DNA from: Wolbachia endosymbiont (group A) of Pogonocherus hispidulus
Lineage (GTDB): Bacteria > Pseudomonadota > Alphaproteobacteria > Rickettsiales > Anaplasmataceae
Assembly (NCBI RefSeq): GCF_964028195.1
Contig: NZ_OZ034750.1
Coordinates: 1,116,001-1,180,000 of the forward strand
Direction: 5' to 3'
DNA: 64,000 bases
Below are positions 31,266 through 41,729 of the stretch, in pieces. Every line of letters begins with the position of its first letter. Within the stretch, counting starts at the first letter, position 1. The notes beneath the pieces were generated by a model. The model made no database searches and was not told where the DNA came from. It saw only the letters and a list, made by a program, of their open reading frames with translations. The position numbers and the translations under genes are program-made.

Positions 31266-31294
31266 TTTATAAATTAGAAAATTAACATTGTCAA
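31266..31294 (-). promoter_or_regulatory. sigma-70-type promoter of rpsU
   Basis: On the minus strand TTGACA (31294-31289), 17-bp spacer, TATAAA (31271-31266). The -10 box ends about 36 bp before the TTG start. Confidence 0.65.
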
Positions 31295-31384
31295 TTATTT
31301 TATAAACTTGAGCGTTAAACTGCAATATGAACGAAATGCCTTTAAAAGCTCTAACTATTAAAAGCGTTAAAACTTCTGCTAGCA

Positions 31385-31458
31385 TCGGGGCGGAGAGATT
31401 TGAACTCCCGACCCTTTGGTCCCAAACCAAATGCGCTACCAGGCTGCGCTACGCCCCG
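31385..31458 (-). tRNA. tRNA-Pro (anticodon TGG)
   Basis: On the minus strand the gene begins CGGGGCGTAGCGCAGCCTGG and folds into a full cloverleaf: acceptor CGGGGCG/CGCCCCG, anticodon loop TTTGGGA giving TGG, and T-arm GGGAGTTCAAATCTCTC. The discriminator base is A; CCA is not encoded. Confidence 0.93.
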
Positions 31459-31676
31459 ACTTCTTTACTCAGATTATCAATAATTCAGGCAAAATGCAAG
31501 GTTCATTTGTTTATTTTAGAAAAAATATAATATAAGATTTAATATTATTTTAGAATATGTTTTTTATTAGCTCCTCTTTAACAACAGACTGCTTCGTAGG
31601 GAGTCTACAGAGTTTTTGTGCGCGCAACACTGAACCAGATTTCTCTATGACCCAAACCTTAGCCATATTTAAAAAT

Positions 31677-32363
31677 CTAGCTACACCAATTGGTGAAAGT
31701 TAATGCAGCAACTACAGCAGTATCGACCCTTAAAATTCTTTTTCCTAGACTCAATTTTTGACAAAACTTATCGGCAAGATCAAGTTCATAAGATGAAAAA
31801 CCACCTTCAGGGCCAACAATAATAGCAACATTTTTCTTACCTTTCAGCACTTTATCAGCTTTACCTGTTTCATCACATAAAACAAAATTTTTACTCTGGG
31901 AATCAGGTAACTCACAAAAGTTAATAGGAGGCAAAATCTCTGGTATACTCATCCTACCGGATTGTTCCGCAGCTTCGATTGCCTGTAATTTTGCTCTACT
32001 TAGGTTAATGTTTTTTACTACTGTACGTTCCGTTGAAATAAATTGAATGCAGGTTACTCCCATTTCAGTTGCCTGTCTTACTATGTTGCCTAAAGCACCA
32101 CTTTTTACCATGGCACAATATAAGTATAAATTTTCCTCATGTTGCTGTTGTTTAGTGCATTCTTTGAGTGTGACTTCTGTCAATTTACGCGATATATTAA
32201 CTACTTCTCCTAACCATTCTCCATCCTTTCCATTAAAAAGAGAGAGATTATCATACTTCTTAAGCCGCATTACATTGCAAATATAGTGACTTTGTTGTGG
32301 ATTAAGTGCTAAACTCACGCCTTGTGATAAAGCTTCTTCAACATAAAGCCTAATTTTTCCCAT
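31677..32363 (-). CDS. rsmE: 16S rRNA m3U1498 methyltransferase RsmE
   Basis: SPOUT-class methyltransferase acting on 16S rRNA. The 228 residues include an N-terminal PUA-like part (LNPQQSHYICNVMRLKKYD), IQFISTERTVVKN, and the knot motifs VAIIVGPEGGFSSYELDLA and SLGKRILRVDTAVVAALT that bind S-adenosylmethionine. It stands between two tRNA genes on the same strand. Confidence 0.93.
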   Translation of the reverse strand: MGKIRLYVEEALSQGVSLALNPQQSHYICNVMRLKKYDNLSLFNGKDGEWLGEVVNISRKLTEVTLKECTKQQQHEENLYLYCAMVKSGALGNIVRQATEMGVTCIQFISTERTVVKNINLSRAKLQAIEAAEQSGRMSIPEILPPINFCELPDSQSKNFVLCDETGKADKVLKGKKNVAIIVGPEGGFSSYELDLADKFCQKLSLGKRILRVDTAVVAALTFTNWCS

Positions 32364-32391
32364 TCAAAACTTTAATTATATTCTACTTGAG

Positions 32392-32463
32392 TGACTCTTA
32401 CGGGATTTGAACCCGTGTTACCACCGTGAAAGGGTGGTGTCCTAACCACTAGACGAAAGAGTC
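32392..32463 (-). tRNA. tRNA-Glu (anticodon TTC)
   Basis: On the minus strand it reads GACTCTTTCGTCTAGTGGTT at the start, has an anticodon loop CTTTCAC giving TTC, T-arm ACGGGTTCAAATCCCGT and an acceptor closing with AAGAGTC plus discriminator A. No CCA is encoded. Confidence 0.93.
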
Positions 32464-32567
32464 AATGCGAATTAACTCAAGTTATATCGATTATGCACAT
32501 AAAGTCAATTCAATTGTTTTACGACACAAGCAGTTTTTGTGAAATCCCAATTTGTGATAAGAGTGAT

Positions 32568-33392
32568 TTATAACCACTTAACAAGTGGTGGCATTGACAT
32601 CATAATTGCATCTGGATTGCCGTCCGTCATTAAACCAAACCTTGTGCCACGATCGTATAACAGATTGAATTCTACATATCTGCCACGTTTTATTAATTGA
32701 TTTTCTCGTTGTTCTTTTGTCCAAGATTTTTGTATATGTTTACGTATGATGTGCAAATAAATTTCCAAAAAAGCTTCACCTACTGCTTTTGTGAACTCAA
32801 AATCATTTTCCCAATTGCCAGAACTCAGATTATCATAGAAAATGCCACCAATGCCACGCGGCTCTTTTCTGTGTTGTAAGAAAAAATAGTTGTCACATTG
32901 CTCTTTAAATTTTGGATAATATCCGGTGTCAAATCTATCACATGTCATTTTGATTGATTCATGAATATGCTTGCAATCTTCTTCATTTTTATATATTGGC
33001 GTAAAATCCATTCCTCCACCAAACCATTGTTTTGAAGTATATATCAGCCTTGTATTCATATGTGCTGCAGGGATAAGGGGCGATTGCATATGAGACACTA
33101 AAGATATACCGCTTGCCCAAAACTCTCCGTTACTTTCACTTGCACCAGGAATTTCATTAATGGCTGAATCTGCAAATTTTCCGTGTACTTTTGAAACGTT
33201 TACTCCAACTTTTTCAAAAACATTACCAAAAATAATTGTAGATTCACCACCTCCACCACCTGGGCGATCCCACTTTCTTTTTTCGATCTTTGGCTCTGCG
33301 GATGATTGTTTTTCAATTAATAAGAAAGATTCTATGATCTTATCTCTTAGTGCACAGAACCACTTAAATGCTTGTGTTCTTTGTTTTTCCAT
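32568..33392 (-). CDS. hemF: aerobic coproporphyrinogen III oxidase
   Basis: Oxygen-dependent step of heme synthesis that turns coproporphyrinogen III into protoporphyrinogen IX. The 274 residues show WDRPGGGGGESTIIFGNVFEK, FGGGMDFTPIY, HRKEPRGIGGIFYDNL and GRYVEFNLLYDRGTRFGL, all of which are family signatures. GAGAGGAT lies just before the ATG at 33392. It is a single gene, divergent from cckA. Confidence 0.96.
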   Translation of the reverse strand: MEKQRTQAFKWFCALRDKIIESFLLIEKQSSAEPKIEKRKWDRPGGGGGESTIIFGNVFEKVGVNVSKVHGKFADSAINEIPGASESNGEFWASGISLVSHMQSPLIPAAHMNTRLIYTSKQWFGGGMDFTPIYKNEEDCKHIHESIKMTCDRFDTGYYPKFKEQCDNYFFLQHRKEPRGIGGIFYDNLSSGNWENDFEFTKAVGEAFLEIYLHIIRKHIQKSWTKEQRENQLIKRGRYVEFNLLYDRGTRFGLMTDGNPDAIMMSMPPLVKWL

Positions 33393-33552
33393 AATATCCT
33401 CTCGCTAGCTTATTAACATTGTTATATCTGATATTTAAGGAACTTAATTAGATTTGGATGATAATTATCTATCAAAGACGTTAATAAATCTATAATAATT
33501 AAATCAATATAATAAAACATTTTCGTATGTACAACGATGCCAAGTAACAATA

Positions 33553-36033
33553 ATGAGTAAAAGATACATAGATAACAAAAAAGAGAACAGGGTTGACTTC
33601 ATACTAAGAAATTATGGAATGTCAATTGTTGTGATGGCAGTTATTATGCTCTTACCTCCAGTAGCAATATCGATACTCTACTTTTTTGATATATATAGTC
33701 AGCATATTAATATAGAGATTAATTTATTAGTTAGCATTCTAACAACTCTCTTTATGATATATAATGTAAAACGCTACAGACACCTACTTAATACTATAGA
33801 ATTTCAAAATGCAATATTTGCAAATGCACTAAATCATAATACAGAATTTTGCCTTATTTTACATAAAGATGAGGGTGTTATTTATGCTGATGCAAGGTTC
33901 TACGAAAGGTTTAAAGATCATATAGATGATGACATTACGTTAGGCAAGATTCTTGAAATAGGAGATATTTCAGAAGAAGACAAAAAAGTACTCTATCATG
34001 CACTAAAAAATAACTCTTCTGTACAGGTATGCATTTCCTTAAACAAGAAGAATAGAGTATCTAACTTTCTTTTGCTCTTTGAGCCGATACCAGATAATCC
34101 CCAAATTGCTATAAATAGTAATAAGATTTTAAATTTATCATTAGTGCCAATAGCAAGGCCAGATGGGTATTTTGTGTTAAAAGCAACACAGATAAACAAG
34201 GAGCAGATATATGAAGAGTTAATAGAAAAACACAGCATAGGAACTTACATTGCAAATGCCAAAGGGGTGATTTTATCTGTAAATAAAAGATTTTTAGATA
34301 TATTTGAACTGAAAAAACTGGAAAAAGGTAGCTCAATCAGTGATTTTATATCTCAATCTAAATATAACAATACAACAACCGATAATGAAATTTTGTTTTT
34401 TACTATAAGTGGTATTCCATTCAAGGCTTATATGAGCACTGCTATATTTTGTGATAAATACAACCATAGCTATATATATGGCTTTATAACACCAACCGAA
34501 TCAAATATTGTTGATTATCAATTACACCCTTGTTTTGCAAATTCATCAATTGCTATTGCACAATGTGACATAAACGGCAACTTTGTAAAGAAAAATACGG
34601 CACTAATAAAGCTTGCAGGGTCAGATAATAATTCAATCTTTACATTGATATTGGATAGTTATCATGTGAAAATACGTGAATATTTTTCGAGTAATAGAAT
34701 AAATAATGCGTCCTTTGATGTACAGCTCAACTGTGGTAATAACATAAAAATATATTTCAATAAGTTTCTTCATAATAAAATGATCTTCATACTTTGTTAT
34801 TTTATTGATAATACTGAACACAAAAACCTAGAAATAAAGCTTGAGCATTATCAAAAGATGCAAGCTATAGGGCAGTTAGCAGGTGGTATTGCGCATGATT
34901 TCAACAATATATTGACTGGGATAATAGGATTTTGCGATTTGCTTTTACTCCAACATTCAGCTGGTGATCCATCTTTTGGAGATATAATACAGATACAGCA
35001 AAATGCAAAGCGTGGATCAAATTTAGTAAGACAATTGCTTGCTTTTTCAAGAAGACAGACCTTGCAGCCAAAAATTATTGATGTAAATAGTACTATAGCT
35101 AATCTTTATGAAATGATAAAAAGATTAATAGGTGAAAATATAAAATTTAATATTTATTATGGTAGAGACTTAGGTGCTGTTAGGGCTGATCAAGGGCAAT
35201 TAGAGCAAGTTATACTTAACTTAGCAGTCAATGCTAGTGCTGCTATGGAAAAGGGCGGAGAATTAACTATACGAACCTTTAATCAAAAGATTGACTCATT
35301 AAATTCTACACCTCAGGATATGTTTTCTCCAGACAAGGAATCGATTGAACATGGAAATTATGTTGTGATTGAAGTAATTGATACAGGATGTGGAATGACG
35401 AGTGATACAACTGAAAAGATCTTTGATCCATTTTTTTCTACCAAAGATATTACCTCCGGTACAGGTCTTGGCCTCTCTACTGTATATGGCATTATTAAAC
35501 AAACTGAAGGATACATCTATGTTGCTAGCAAAGTAGATCATGGAACTAAATTTAGCATATTTTTGCCCATGGTTTACATATCAGATGAAAATCTGAGAGA
35601 GGAAGATAGTGAAGAAATAGAAAGACCGGTAGTAAGTGAAATTAAAGGTAATGGTATAATTTTATTGATTGAAGATGAAGATTCAGTAAGGGAATTCATT
35701 GCTAAAGCACTCAAGAGAAAAGGATTTGATGTAATAGAAGCGAGCATAGGCAGCGAGGCGCTAGAAATAATCAGTAAAAAAAGTCAACACATAGATCTTA
35801 TAATCACTGATGTAATCATGCCAGAGGTGAGCGGCCCAGAAATAGTTAAAGAAGCATTGATCCATAGGCCAAATATCAACGTTATTTTTATTTCTGGGTA
35901 TGCAGAAGATGCTTTTTTAAAGAGTGATGACATCAATATAGAAGATTTTCACTTTTTGCCAAAACCATTCACTCTGAATGAATTAGGAAACAAGGTTCAA
36001 AGTGTGTTACACAAAGCAAAAAAGACAGTCTAA
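33553..36033 (+). CDS. cckA: CckA-type hybrid sensor histidine kinase
   Basis: Controls cell-cycle phosphorelay in alphaproteobacteria. The 826 residues start with two transmembrane helices (about 17-42 and 48-72). A long PAS-like sensory part follows to about 420. The dimerisation/phospho-acceptor motif is GQLAGGIAHDFNNIL, the ATPase domain has LNLAVNASAAM, DTGCGM and GTGLGLSTVYGI, and a C-terminal receiver carries the aspartate in LIITDVIMPEVSG and the conserved lysine in LPKPFT. ChpT and CtrA partners are not in this window. Confidence 0.93.
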   Translation: MSKRYIDNKKENRVDFILRNYGMSIVVMAVIMLLPPVAISILYFFDIYSQHINIEINLLVSILTTLFMIYNVKRYRHLLNTIEFQNAIFANALNHNTEFCLILHKDEGVIYADARFYERFKDHIDDDITLGKILEIGDISEEDKKVLYHALKNNSSVQVCISLNKKNRVSNFLLLFEPIPDNPQIAINSNKILNLSLVPIARPDGYFVLKATQINKEQIYEELIEKHSIGTYIANAKGVILSVNKRFLDIFELKKLEKGSSISDFISQSKYNNTTTDNEILFFTISGIPFKAYMSTAIFCDKYNHSYIYGFITPTESNIVDYQLHPCFANSSIAIAQCDINGNFVKKNTALIKLAGSDNNSIFTLILDSYHVKIREYFSSNRINNASFDVQLNCGNNIKIYFNKFLHNKMIFILCYFIDNTEHKNLEIKLEHYQKMQAIGQLAGGIAHDFNNILTGIIGFCDLLLLQHSAGDPSFGDIIQIQQNAKRGSNLVRQLLAFSRRQTLQPKIIDVNSTIANLYEMIKRLIGENIKFNIYYGRDLGAVRADQGQLEQVILNLAVNASAAMEKGGELTIRTFNQKIDSLNSTPQDMFSPDKESIEHGNYVVIEVIDTGCGMTSDTTEKIFDPFFSTKDITSGTGLGLSTVYGIIKQTEGYIYVASKVDHGTKFSIFLPMVYISDENLREEDSEEIERPVVSEIKGNGIILLIEDEDSVREFIAKALKRKGFDVIEASIGSEALEIISKKSQHIDLIITDVIMPEVSGPEIVKEALIHRPNINVIFISGYAEDAFLKSDDINIEDFHFLPKPFTLNELGNKVQSVLHKAKKTV

Positions 36034-36123
36034 TTTTAGTGTGACTAGCAACAAAAAAATTTTCTAATGCAAAAGTTTCTTGCATATATACAATAGAATT
36101 ATTTTATACATAAGATAAAAGGC

Positions 36124-36966
36124 GTGAGCAAGATTATTGCAATAGTAAATCAAAAGGGTGGAGTTGGCAAAACCACAACTAGTATAAATTTATCGACAGC
36201 CTTTGCTGCTGTGGGAAAAAGCACTTTATTGGTAGATCTTGATCCTCAAGGAAATGCTAGTACAGGGCTCGGGATTTCTTATCGTAGTAGGGAAGAAAAA
36301 AACATATACAAAATACTACTAAGCAGCGAAAATAAATTGATAGAATCGGCAATTTTCAATATAAAGGAAATTCCAAATTTATCACTAATTTCATCAGTAG
36401 TTGATTTATCAGCTGCAGAAATTGAATTATCGCAACTTGAGCGAGGAAAATTTGTGCTAAAAAGCGCATTGGAGAAGATACGCGATAACTATGAGTATAT
36501 AATCATCGATTGCCCTCCATCACTTGGGCTTCTAACCATAAATGCTTTGACTGCTGCTAATTCTATTATTGTTCCTCTTCAGTGTGAATTTTTTGCTCTG
36601 GAAGGATTAAGCCATTTAGTTAAAACTGTAGAACTGATAAAAAGGAATAACCTAAACCCTTTTTTGGCAATAGAAGGGATCGTGTTAACAATGTATGACA
36701 GGCGCAACAAACTCAGTGAACAGATTAAAAACGATATTTGCCAGTATTTAAATGATAAAGTATACAAAACTATCATCCCATTGTATGAGACTGTTATTCC
36801 ACGTAACGTACGGTTATCAGAAGCGCCTTCTCATGGAAAACCCGCTATTGTGTATGATCTTAAGTGTCCTGGTGCACAAGCATATATAAGTTTGGCAAGG
36901 GAAATTTTAAAAAAGCACGCGAGCAGTTGTAAGGAGAAGAAGCTAGTGAGCGAGGGCGTGATATGA
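36124..36966 (+). CDS. parA: chromosome partitioning ATPase ParA
   Basis: Walker-type ATPase that moves ParB-DNA complexes apart. The 280 residues have the deviant Walker A KGGVGKTTTS, DLDPQGNASTGLG, and IIDCPPSLGLLTINAL. The start is GTG (36124) with AAAAGG upstream. The last four bases overlap the parB start (ATGA), so the pair is translationally coupled. Its place between two inverted repeat copies is notable. Confidence 0.95.
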   Translation: MSKIIAIVNQKGGVGKTTTSINLSTAFAAVGKSTLLVDLDPQGNASTGLGISYRSREEKNIYKILLSSENKLIESAIFNIKEIPNLSLISSVVDLSAAEIELSQLERGKFVLKSALEKIRDNYEYIIIDCPPSLGLLTINALTAANSIIVPLQCEFFALEGLSHLVKTVELIKRNNLNPFLAIEGIVLTMYDRRNKLSEQIKNDICQYLNDKVYKTIIPLYETVIPRNVRLSEAPSHGKPAIVYDLKCPGAQAYISLAREILKKHASSCKEKKLVSEGVI

Positions 36967-37814
36967 AGGATGATAGACGCCTCGGCAGAGGTCTTGCTGG
37001 TCTCATAGGCGATAATTATGATAATAAAGAAGATCGACAAGAGTATTTGCCTATTTCATTACTGCACCCGAGCAAATTTCAGCCTAGGAAACATTTTGAT
37101 GAGGAGTCATTAAGAGAACTTGCAAATTCGATAAAGAAAAGTGGCATTATACAGCCTATCGTGGTACGCAAAGATTCAAATGATGATGGTTACGAAATAA
37201 TAGCTGGGGAACGTCGTTGGCGAGCAAGCAAGATTGCAAATCTTGATAGTGCACCCGTTATCATAAAAGATTTAAATGACAAGGAATGCTTAGAAGTATC
37301 CATCGTTGAGAACATACAGAGGCAAGATATTAATCCAATAGAAGAAGGTGAAGCGTATAAGAGACTGATAGATGAGTTTTCCTATACACATGAAGAATTA
37401 GCTTCAACTATAGGCAAAAGCCGCAGTCACATAACCAATATGATTCGGATGTTGTCACTCCCTGATAGGGTGAAAACAATGATCAACGAAAAAAAACTAT
37501 CTATGGGTCATGCAAGAGCGTTGATTAATGTTGAAAATGCGGAAAGTATTGCAGAAAGAATAGTTTTTCAGGCCTTAAGTGTTAGACAAACTGAAAAATT
37601 GATAAAAGACTTACATCAAAGTAACAACCAAAAAGAGCAGAGATATACTAAAAATCAAGATATGGCAGCACTAGAAGGTGCTATATCTTCTCAACTTGGT
37701 TTAAAGATCAAAATTAATGACAGTAATTCTAAGGGTAAAGTTATGATACGGTATAATAATCCAAATGAATTGAATTTAATATTAAAAATTTTAAATAGGA
37801 AACTTGAGTGCTAG
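36963..37814 (+). CDS. parB: chromosome partitioning protein ParB
   Basis: CTPase clamp that binds parS sites. The 283 residues hold the N-terminal domain with GERRWRASK and SIVENIQRQDINPIEEG, the helix-turn-helix with YTHEELASTIGKSRSHITNMIRML, and a C-terminal dimerisation part. It follows parA with an ATGA overlap. I found no full parS sequence (TGTTTCACGTGAAACA type) in the window. Confidence 0.95.
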   Translation: MKDDRRLGRGLAGLIGDNYDNKEDRQEYLPISLLHPSKFQPRKHFDEESLRELANSIKKSGIIQPIVVRKDSNDDGYEIIAGERRWRASKIANLDSAPVIIKDLNDKECLEVSIVENIQRQDINPIEEGEAYKRLIDEFSYTHEELASTIGKSRSHITNMIRMLSLPDRVKTMINEKKLSMGHARALINVENAESIAERIVFQALSVRQTEKLIKDLHQSNNQKEQRYTKNQDMAALEGAISSQLGLKIKINDSNSKGKVMIRYNNPNELNLILKILNRKLEC

Positions 37815-37866
37815 TAGAGCAAAAAGATAATATAAAATACAACTGTTGGTGTCACCCAAGTAGCTA

Positions 37867-38330
37867 TAGAAACGAAAAAACTTACTTGACAAACTCCGCC
37901 AGCCCCCTTATCATGAAACTGAAGCTATTTATTTATCTTCTCTGTACAGATTAAATGACAAAAAAACTCACGTATCTGGCGTCTCATGTTTAATTTTTTG
38001 CACTATGTGCACCTTATGTCTTTATAAAATTTCTACCTACATAAGCTGAAACGCGCTTATAAAGCGTTTAAAACATAAAAAAACGCCAACTTAAAAAATG
38101 GATAGTGAATAACTAGCTACCCTAGGGTTTCTTTTGCCTTTTTTTCTGTTTAGTAAATTTCTTAACGTTTATAATTTAGGTTAGTTGCATTTAAAAGTAG
38201 CTGAATCGCGGTTATTAAGTGTTTAGAATAAAAAAACGCCATACTTGAAAGTATAATGTAAGTAATTAGCCAACCACGGGGCTTCTTTTGCCTTTTTTTC
38301 ACTTGGTAAATTTCTTAATATTTATGGCTA
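37867..38330 (+). repeat. promoter-bearing structured repeat, copy E
   Basis: Full copy with promoter at 37886-37914, GCAC/GTGC hairpin near 38000, AAACGC/GCGTTT hairpin near 38049-38070, pair TGGCGT (37977) with ACGCCA (38084), and two CTTTTGCC modules near 38132 and 38286. It lies 50 bp downstream of parB on the same strand and points toward IS5 copy 2. Its last third is nearly identical to the matching part of copy D. Confidence 0.85.
37886..37914 (+). promoter_or_regulatory. sigma-70-type promoter of repeat copy E
   Basis: TTGACA (37886-37891), 17-bp spacer, TATCAT (37909-37914). Confidence 0.65.
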
Positions 38331-38336
38331 AACGAC

Positions 38337-38518
38337 AACCGTCATCCCGCTACTTGTTAGCGGATGAGATACCGCGGCGGTATGACGGTTCGCGGTGGCA
38401 TGACGATAACCTCATCATCCCGCTGCTTGTTAGCGGGATCTAGAGATACCGCGAATGAATCGCGGTATGACGGTTCGCGGTGGTATGACGTAGGACTGCT
38501 GTCATTCCAGTCTGGGAT
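38337..38518. repeat. type-2 palindrome cluster between repeat copy E and IS5 copy 2
   Basis: Reverse complement of the cluster at 25866-26050, with units GTCATCCCGCTACTTGTTAG and GATACCGCGAATGAATCGCG. Small indels separate the two copies. Confidence 0.75.
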
Positions 38519-38519
38519 A

Positions 38520-39544
38520 GCTTTGTTGCATCGCTCAAGTGAAAAGAACTGGCAGTTACTGACAAAATTCATTATAAAATAGCCATTTAACCTTTGAAGA
38601 AAAAATATGCCACAAAAAATGAGAGTCCGTAGCCAAAACGAATATAACAAATTTCTCCAAGAAAGGGGAAATATTTTTCGTTACATCAATGAAGCTATCG
38701 AAAATTGGTATGAAAATAGTCCAAAAATGCAGGGTGGCAACAATATTTACAGCAATAAAGTGGTAATTTTGATACATATAATAACCCATCTATTCAGAGT
38801 AGGTTTAAGACAAACAGTCGGGTTTATAAAAAGATATTTGCAACAAATAGGAAGAGATTTGGCAGTTATCAGCTATTCACAAGCATCAAGAAGGTTTAAG
38901 AAACTTAATATTAAGATCAATGATTGCAGAATTGATAAAAATAATATGGAAGATATCGAAATTGCCATAGATAGCACAAGCATCAGCAATACCCCAGAAG
39001 GAAAATAGTGCAGACAGAACGGCTATGAGCAGACACGGAAACTGCATGTAATGTTGAGTATAAAAAGTCATAGCAGCAAAATACAGCAGCGGAGTTTATT
39101 CGGATCACTTGCGATTTGTTAGAAGAAGTTCATGCTGTAAAGGTATTATATGCGGATAGAGCATATGACAGGCATAAGCTTTACGAATTATGTAACAAGT
39201 TTGGTATAAAGACAAAAGTTCTTCCGAAAAACAACGCAACAGAGCACCAAAAATTGGATTACATGGATGATAGAAATGCTGCTGTTAGACTAATAAAGTC
39301 ATATGATTGCATAAAAAAGTGGAAAGAAGAAGTAGATTATGGAAAGAGAGCTCGCATTGAAGGATTTTTCTCAAGATTAAAGCAAATATTCGGATTTAGT
39401 TTTAGGAATAAATCTGAGATAAATCGAGAAAAAGAACTAAATGCTATTTGCTCAATAAATTCACTGATATTGGTATGGCTAAATTTGAGATAGTTACATG
39501 AATTTACCATAAATCACCATCTCATAAAGTGCGATGCAACAAGG
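38520..39544 (+). mobile_element. IS5-family (IS903-like) insertion sequence, copy 2
   Basis: About 1025 bp with ends GCTTTGTTGCATCGC (38520) and GCGATGCAACAAGG (39531-39544). It is the inverted duplicate of copy 1. On its right it abuts the coding part of the group II intron, from which it has removed the 5' portion. No target duplication is visible. Confidence 0.8.
38607..39493 (+). pseudogene. IS5-family transposase, broken (copy 2)
   Basis: Has the same amber codon after TPEGK (39006-39008), the same continuation CRQNGYEQTRKL and the same frame change as copy 1. In addition a small deletion near 39432 changes the last twenty residues. Both copies therefore descend from one already broken gene. 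Confidence 0.85.
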
Positions 39545-39929
39545 CCGTATGGATTCCAAAACCTGGTAAGCCATTGGAACGTCGTCCCCTTGGTATTCCC
39601 ACTATATCGTGTCGAGCAAAACAAACACTTGTTAAAATGGCGCTAGAACCCGAATGGGAGGCAAAATTTGAGCCGAACATTTATGGTTTTAGACCTGGTA
39701 GATCTTGTCATGAAGGCCATATTTTATGCACTTTATAAGAAATCCGCATTTATTCTAGATGCAGATATTTCTGGATGTTTTGATAATATAAAACATCACG
39801 CACTGTTGGAAAAACTTAATACCACTCCAACCCTTAAGAGAACTATAAAAAAGTGGTTAAGAGCAGGTGTGATGGAAAATGGAACTTTCCAACCAACCAA
39901 AAGTGGTACAATTCAAGGAGGAACTATTA

Positions 39930-41539
39930 CTCCGCCAACAACGTTGCAAATTTTTCTTTTCTTCTCCATTATGTCTAGAAGAGTTTGGTAGTTCTTTTAC
40001 GCGAAACACCACGTTTACATCCTCAAGATTAATTTCAATTCTCTTGACTAACGTTCTGATAGTATCACAGCCAGTCTGCGTTATCAAGGTTCAATGCAAT
40101 ATTAGAAGAAAAGTCTTCTAAATTGGTTACAACTAGAGTTAATTCCTGTTTTAATTTCTTTTGATCGAATATTCTTTTTTTCCCTTCTTCAATTGTTTTT
40201 AAGCTTTGTTTCATTGCTTTAATTCGTGGTTCAAATTCTTCTTGATTATTGAGCATCACTATCAATAAGTCTAGCAATACCTCGTTTTAATTTATTTTCT
40301 TGTTTCTCTAGTAAATCGCTTTTTTTATCCCACGATGATTTTTTAAACTCTGAAAGTCTATGTTTGTATTCTTCTAAAACCCTATTTGGATTTTTTAATA
40401 AATGCTTAACCTCTTCCCACACAGCTGTTTCTAATGCATCTGTACGAATGTGTTTATTATCACAAATTTTATTACCACCAAAACGGTAAGAATCTCTACC
40501 AATACAACGATAATAAGCATAATGATCAACTTTTTCTCCTCGCTTATTTCTTACAGGACTTCCGTAATATGCATAACGACAACGCTTACATACGATTAAA
40601 CCTTGTAGTAAATGTTTTGCTCCTCTTTCTCTTGTCCTTGCTATTTTTCTATTCTCAGCTAATTGTTCTTGAACTATATCAAATATATCTTCGTCCACTA
40701 TATTTGGCACTTTAACATAAATCCAATTTGCTTTTTCAACAGAATAGGTAGAGTAATTATCTTTCGGTTGTTCACAAGAATGTTTCTGTGGTCTGATATG
40801 TTGTAACTTTACACCTACTTTTGTTTTACCAAAAGCCGCTTGTCCTTTGTAAGCAGGATTTTTTAACATACCCCAAATCACACTTCTATCCCAGCACTTT
40901 TTTCCTGTTCGTGTTATAATAGACATAGTATTTAGCCGACTTCCCCAATACTTGTCCTTTCTCTTCCTACCCACAAAAATACTTTCCGAACAACATTAGC
41001 TTCTTCTTCGTTTATTTCAAATAAAGCTTGTCCTCCTCCCATATATTTATCTATATAACGATAACCATAAGGAGCTCCTCCCATTACGCTTACACAACCT
41101 TTATTAGCCGCATAAATCTTTCCGCGACGGCTTCGTTCCATAATTTTCGCTCGTTCATATTCTGCTATCATACCTTGCATTTGCAACAGCAATTGAGATT
41201 CTGGTTTATCGTTAACCTCATAATTTAAGAAAACCATTTCTGCTCCTGCTTTCTCAAATTCTTCAAGTAATACCATTTGATATGCATATTTCCTAGATAA
41301 GCGATCAGGTGAATGAATCTATCAATTTTACCTTCTGTTACTTTATCACGTAACTTTTCTAGATCAGGACGGACTAAATTAGATCCACTTTAGCCATTAT
41401 CAATAAATTTATACTCTCTTAATAATTTGTACCCATCCGTACTAATTTGCTTCTCTAAAGCTGCAACTTGACTTGCTATTGTATTTTCTTGTGCTTGTTT
41501 CCCCGAAGAAACTCTTGCATATAAACTCACTGTTACCAT
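39930..41539 (-). pseudogene. large serine recombinase (phage-WO-like), broken
   Basis: The ATG at 41539 has a perfect AAGGAGGA ribosome-binding site. The frame starts MVTVSLYARVSSGKQ, where the serine after RV is the catalytic residue of the resolvase domain. It meets a TAA in DNG-stop-SGSNLVRPDL (near 41389), a frame change near 41323 and others near 40940 and 40080. Later parts show GKIYAANKGCVSVMGGAPYGYRY, the Recombinase domain (WGMLKNPAYKGQA), a zinc ribbon (CKRCRYAYYGSP, then YRCIG) and a coiled-coil tail ending RTLVKRIEINLEDVNV. Phage WO integrates with such an enzyme. Confidence 0.8.
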
Positions 41540-41729
41540 TTGATCCTCCTTGAATCCCATTTTTATGTTTTAAATTTTTTTGGCTTACTTGCTTTGACAC
41601 GGCTTTTTCATAAGTATCTAACAAATACTTTTCTGCCAACCGGTTAGTTTCATAGCTACAGCTAATCCGTATAGCTAATCTCTTATTTCCCATGAACTTT
41701 CCTTGAAATAATATGTTCATATCATTCAT
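41540..41729 (-). CDS. short unknown reading frame upstream of the recombinase
   Basis: The frame reads MNDMNILFQGKFMGNKRLAI and further on NRLAEKYLLDTYEKAVSKQ, then runs into the recombinase start region in another frame. The composition looks protein-like, but no family is recognised. It may be the end of a gene carried by the recombinase segment. Confidence 0.3.

Noticed and set aside
39006..39116. Programmed frameshift in the IS5 transposase
   Set aside because: The first break is an in-frame amber codon, not a frame change, and the second coincides with an apparent deletion; no slippery sequence is evident.
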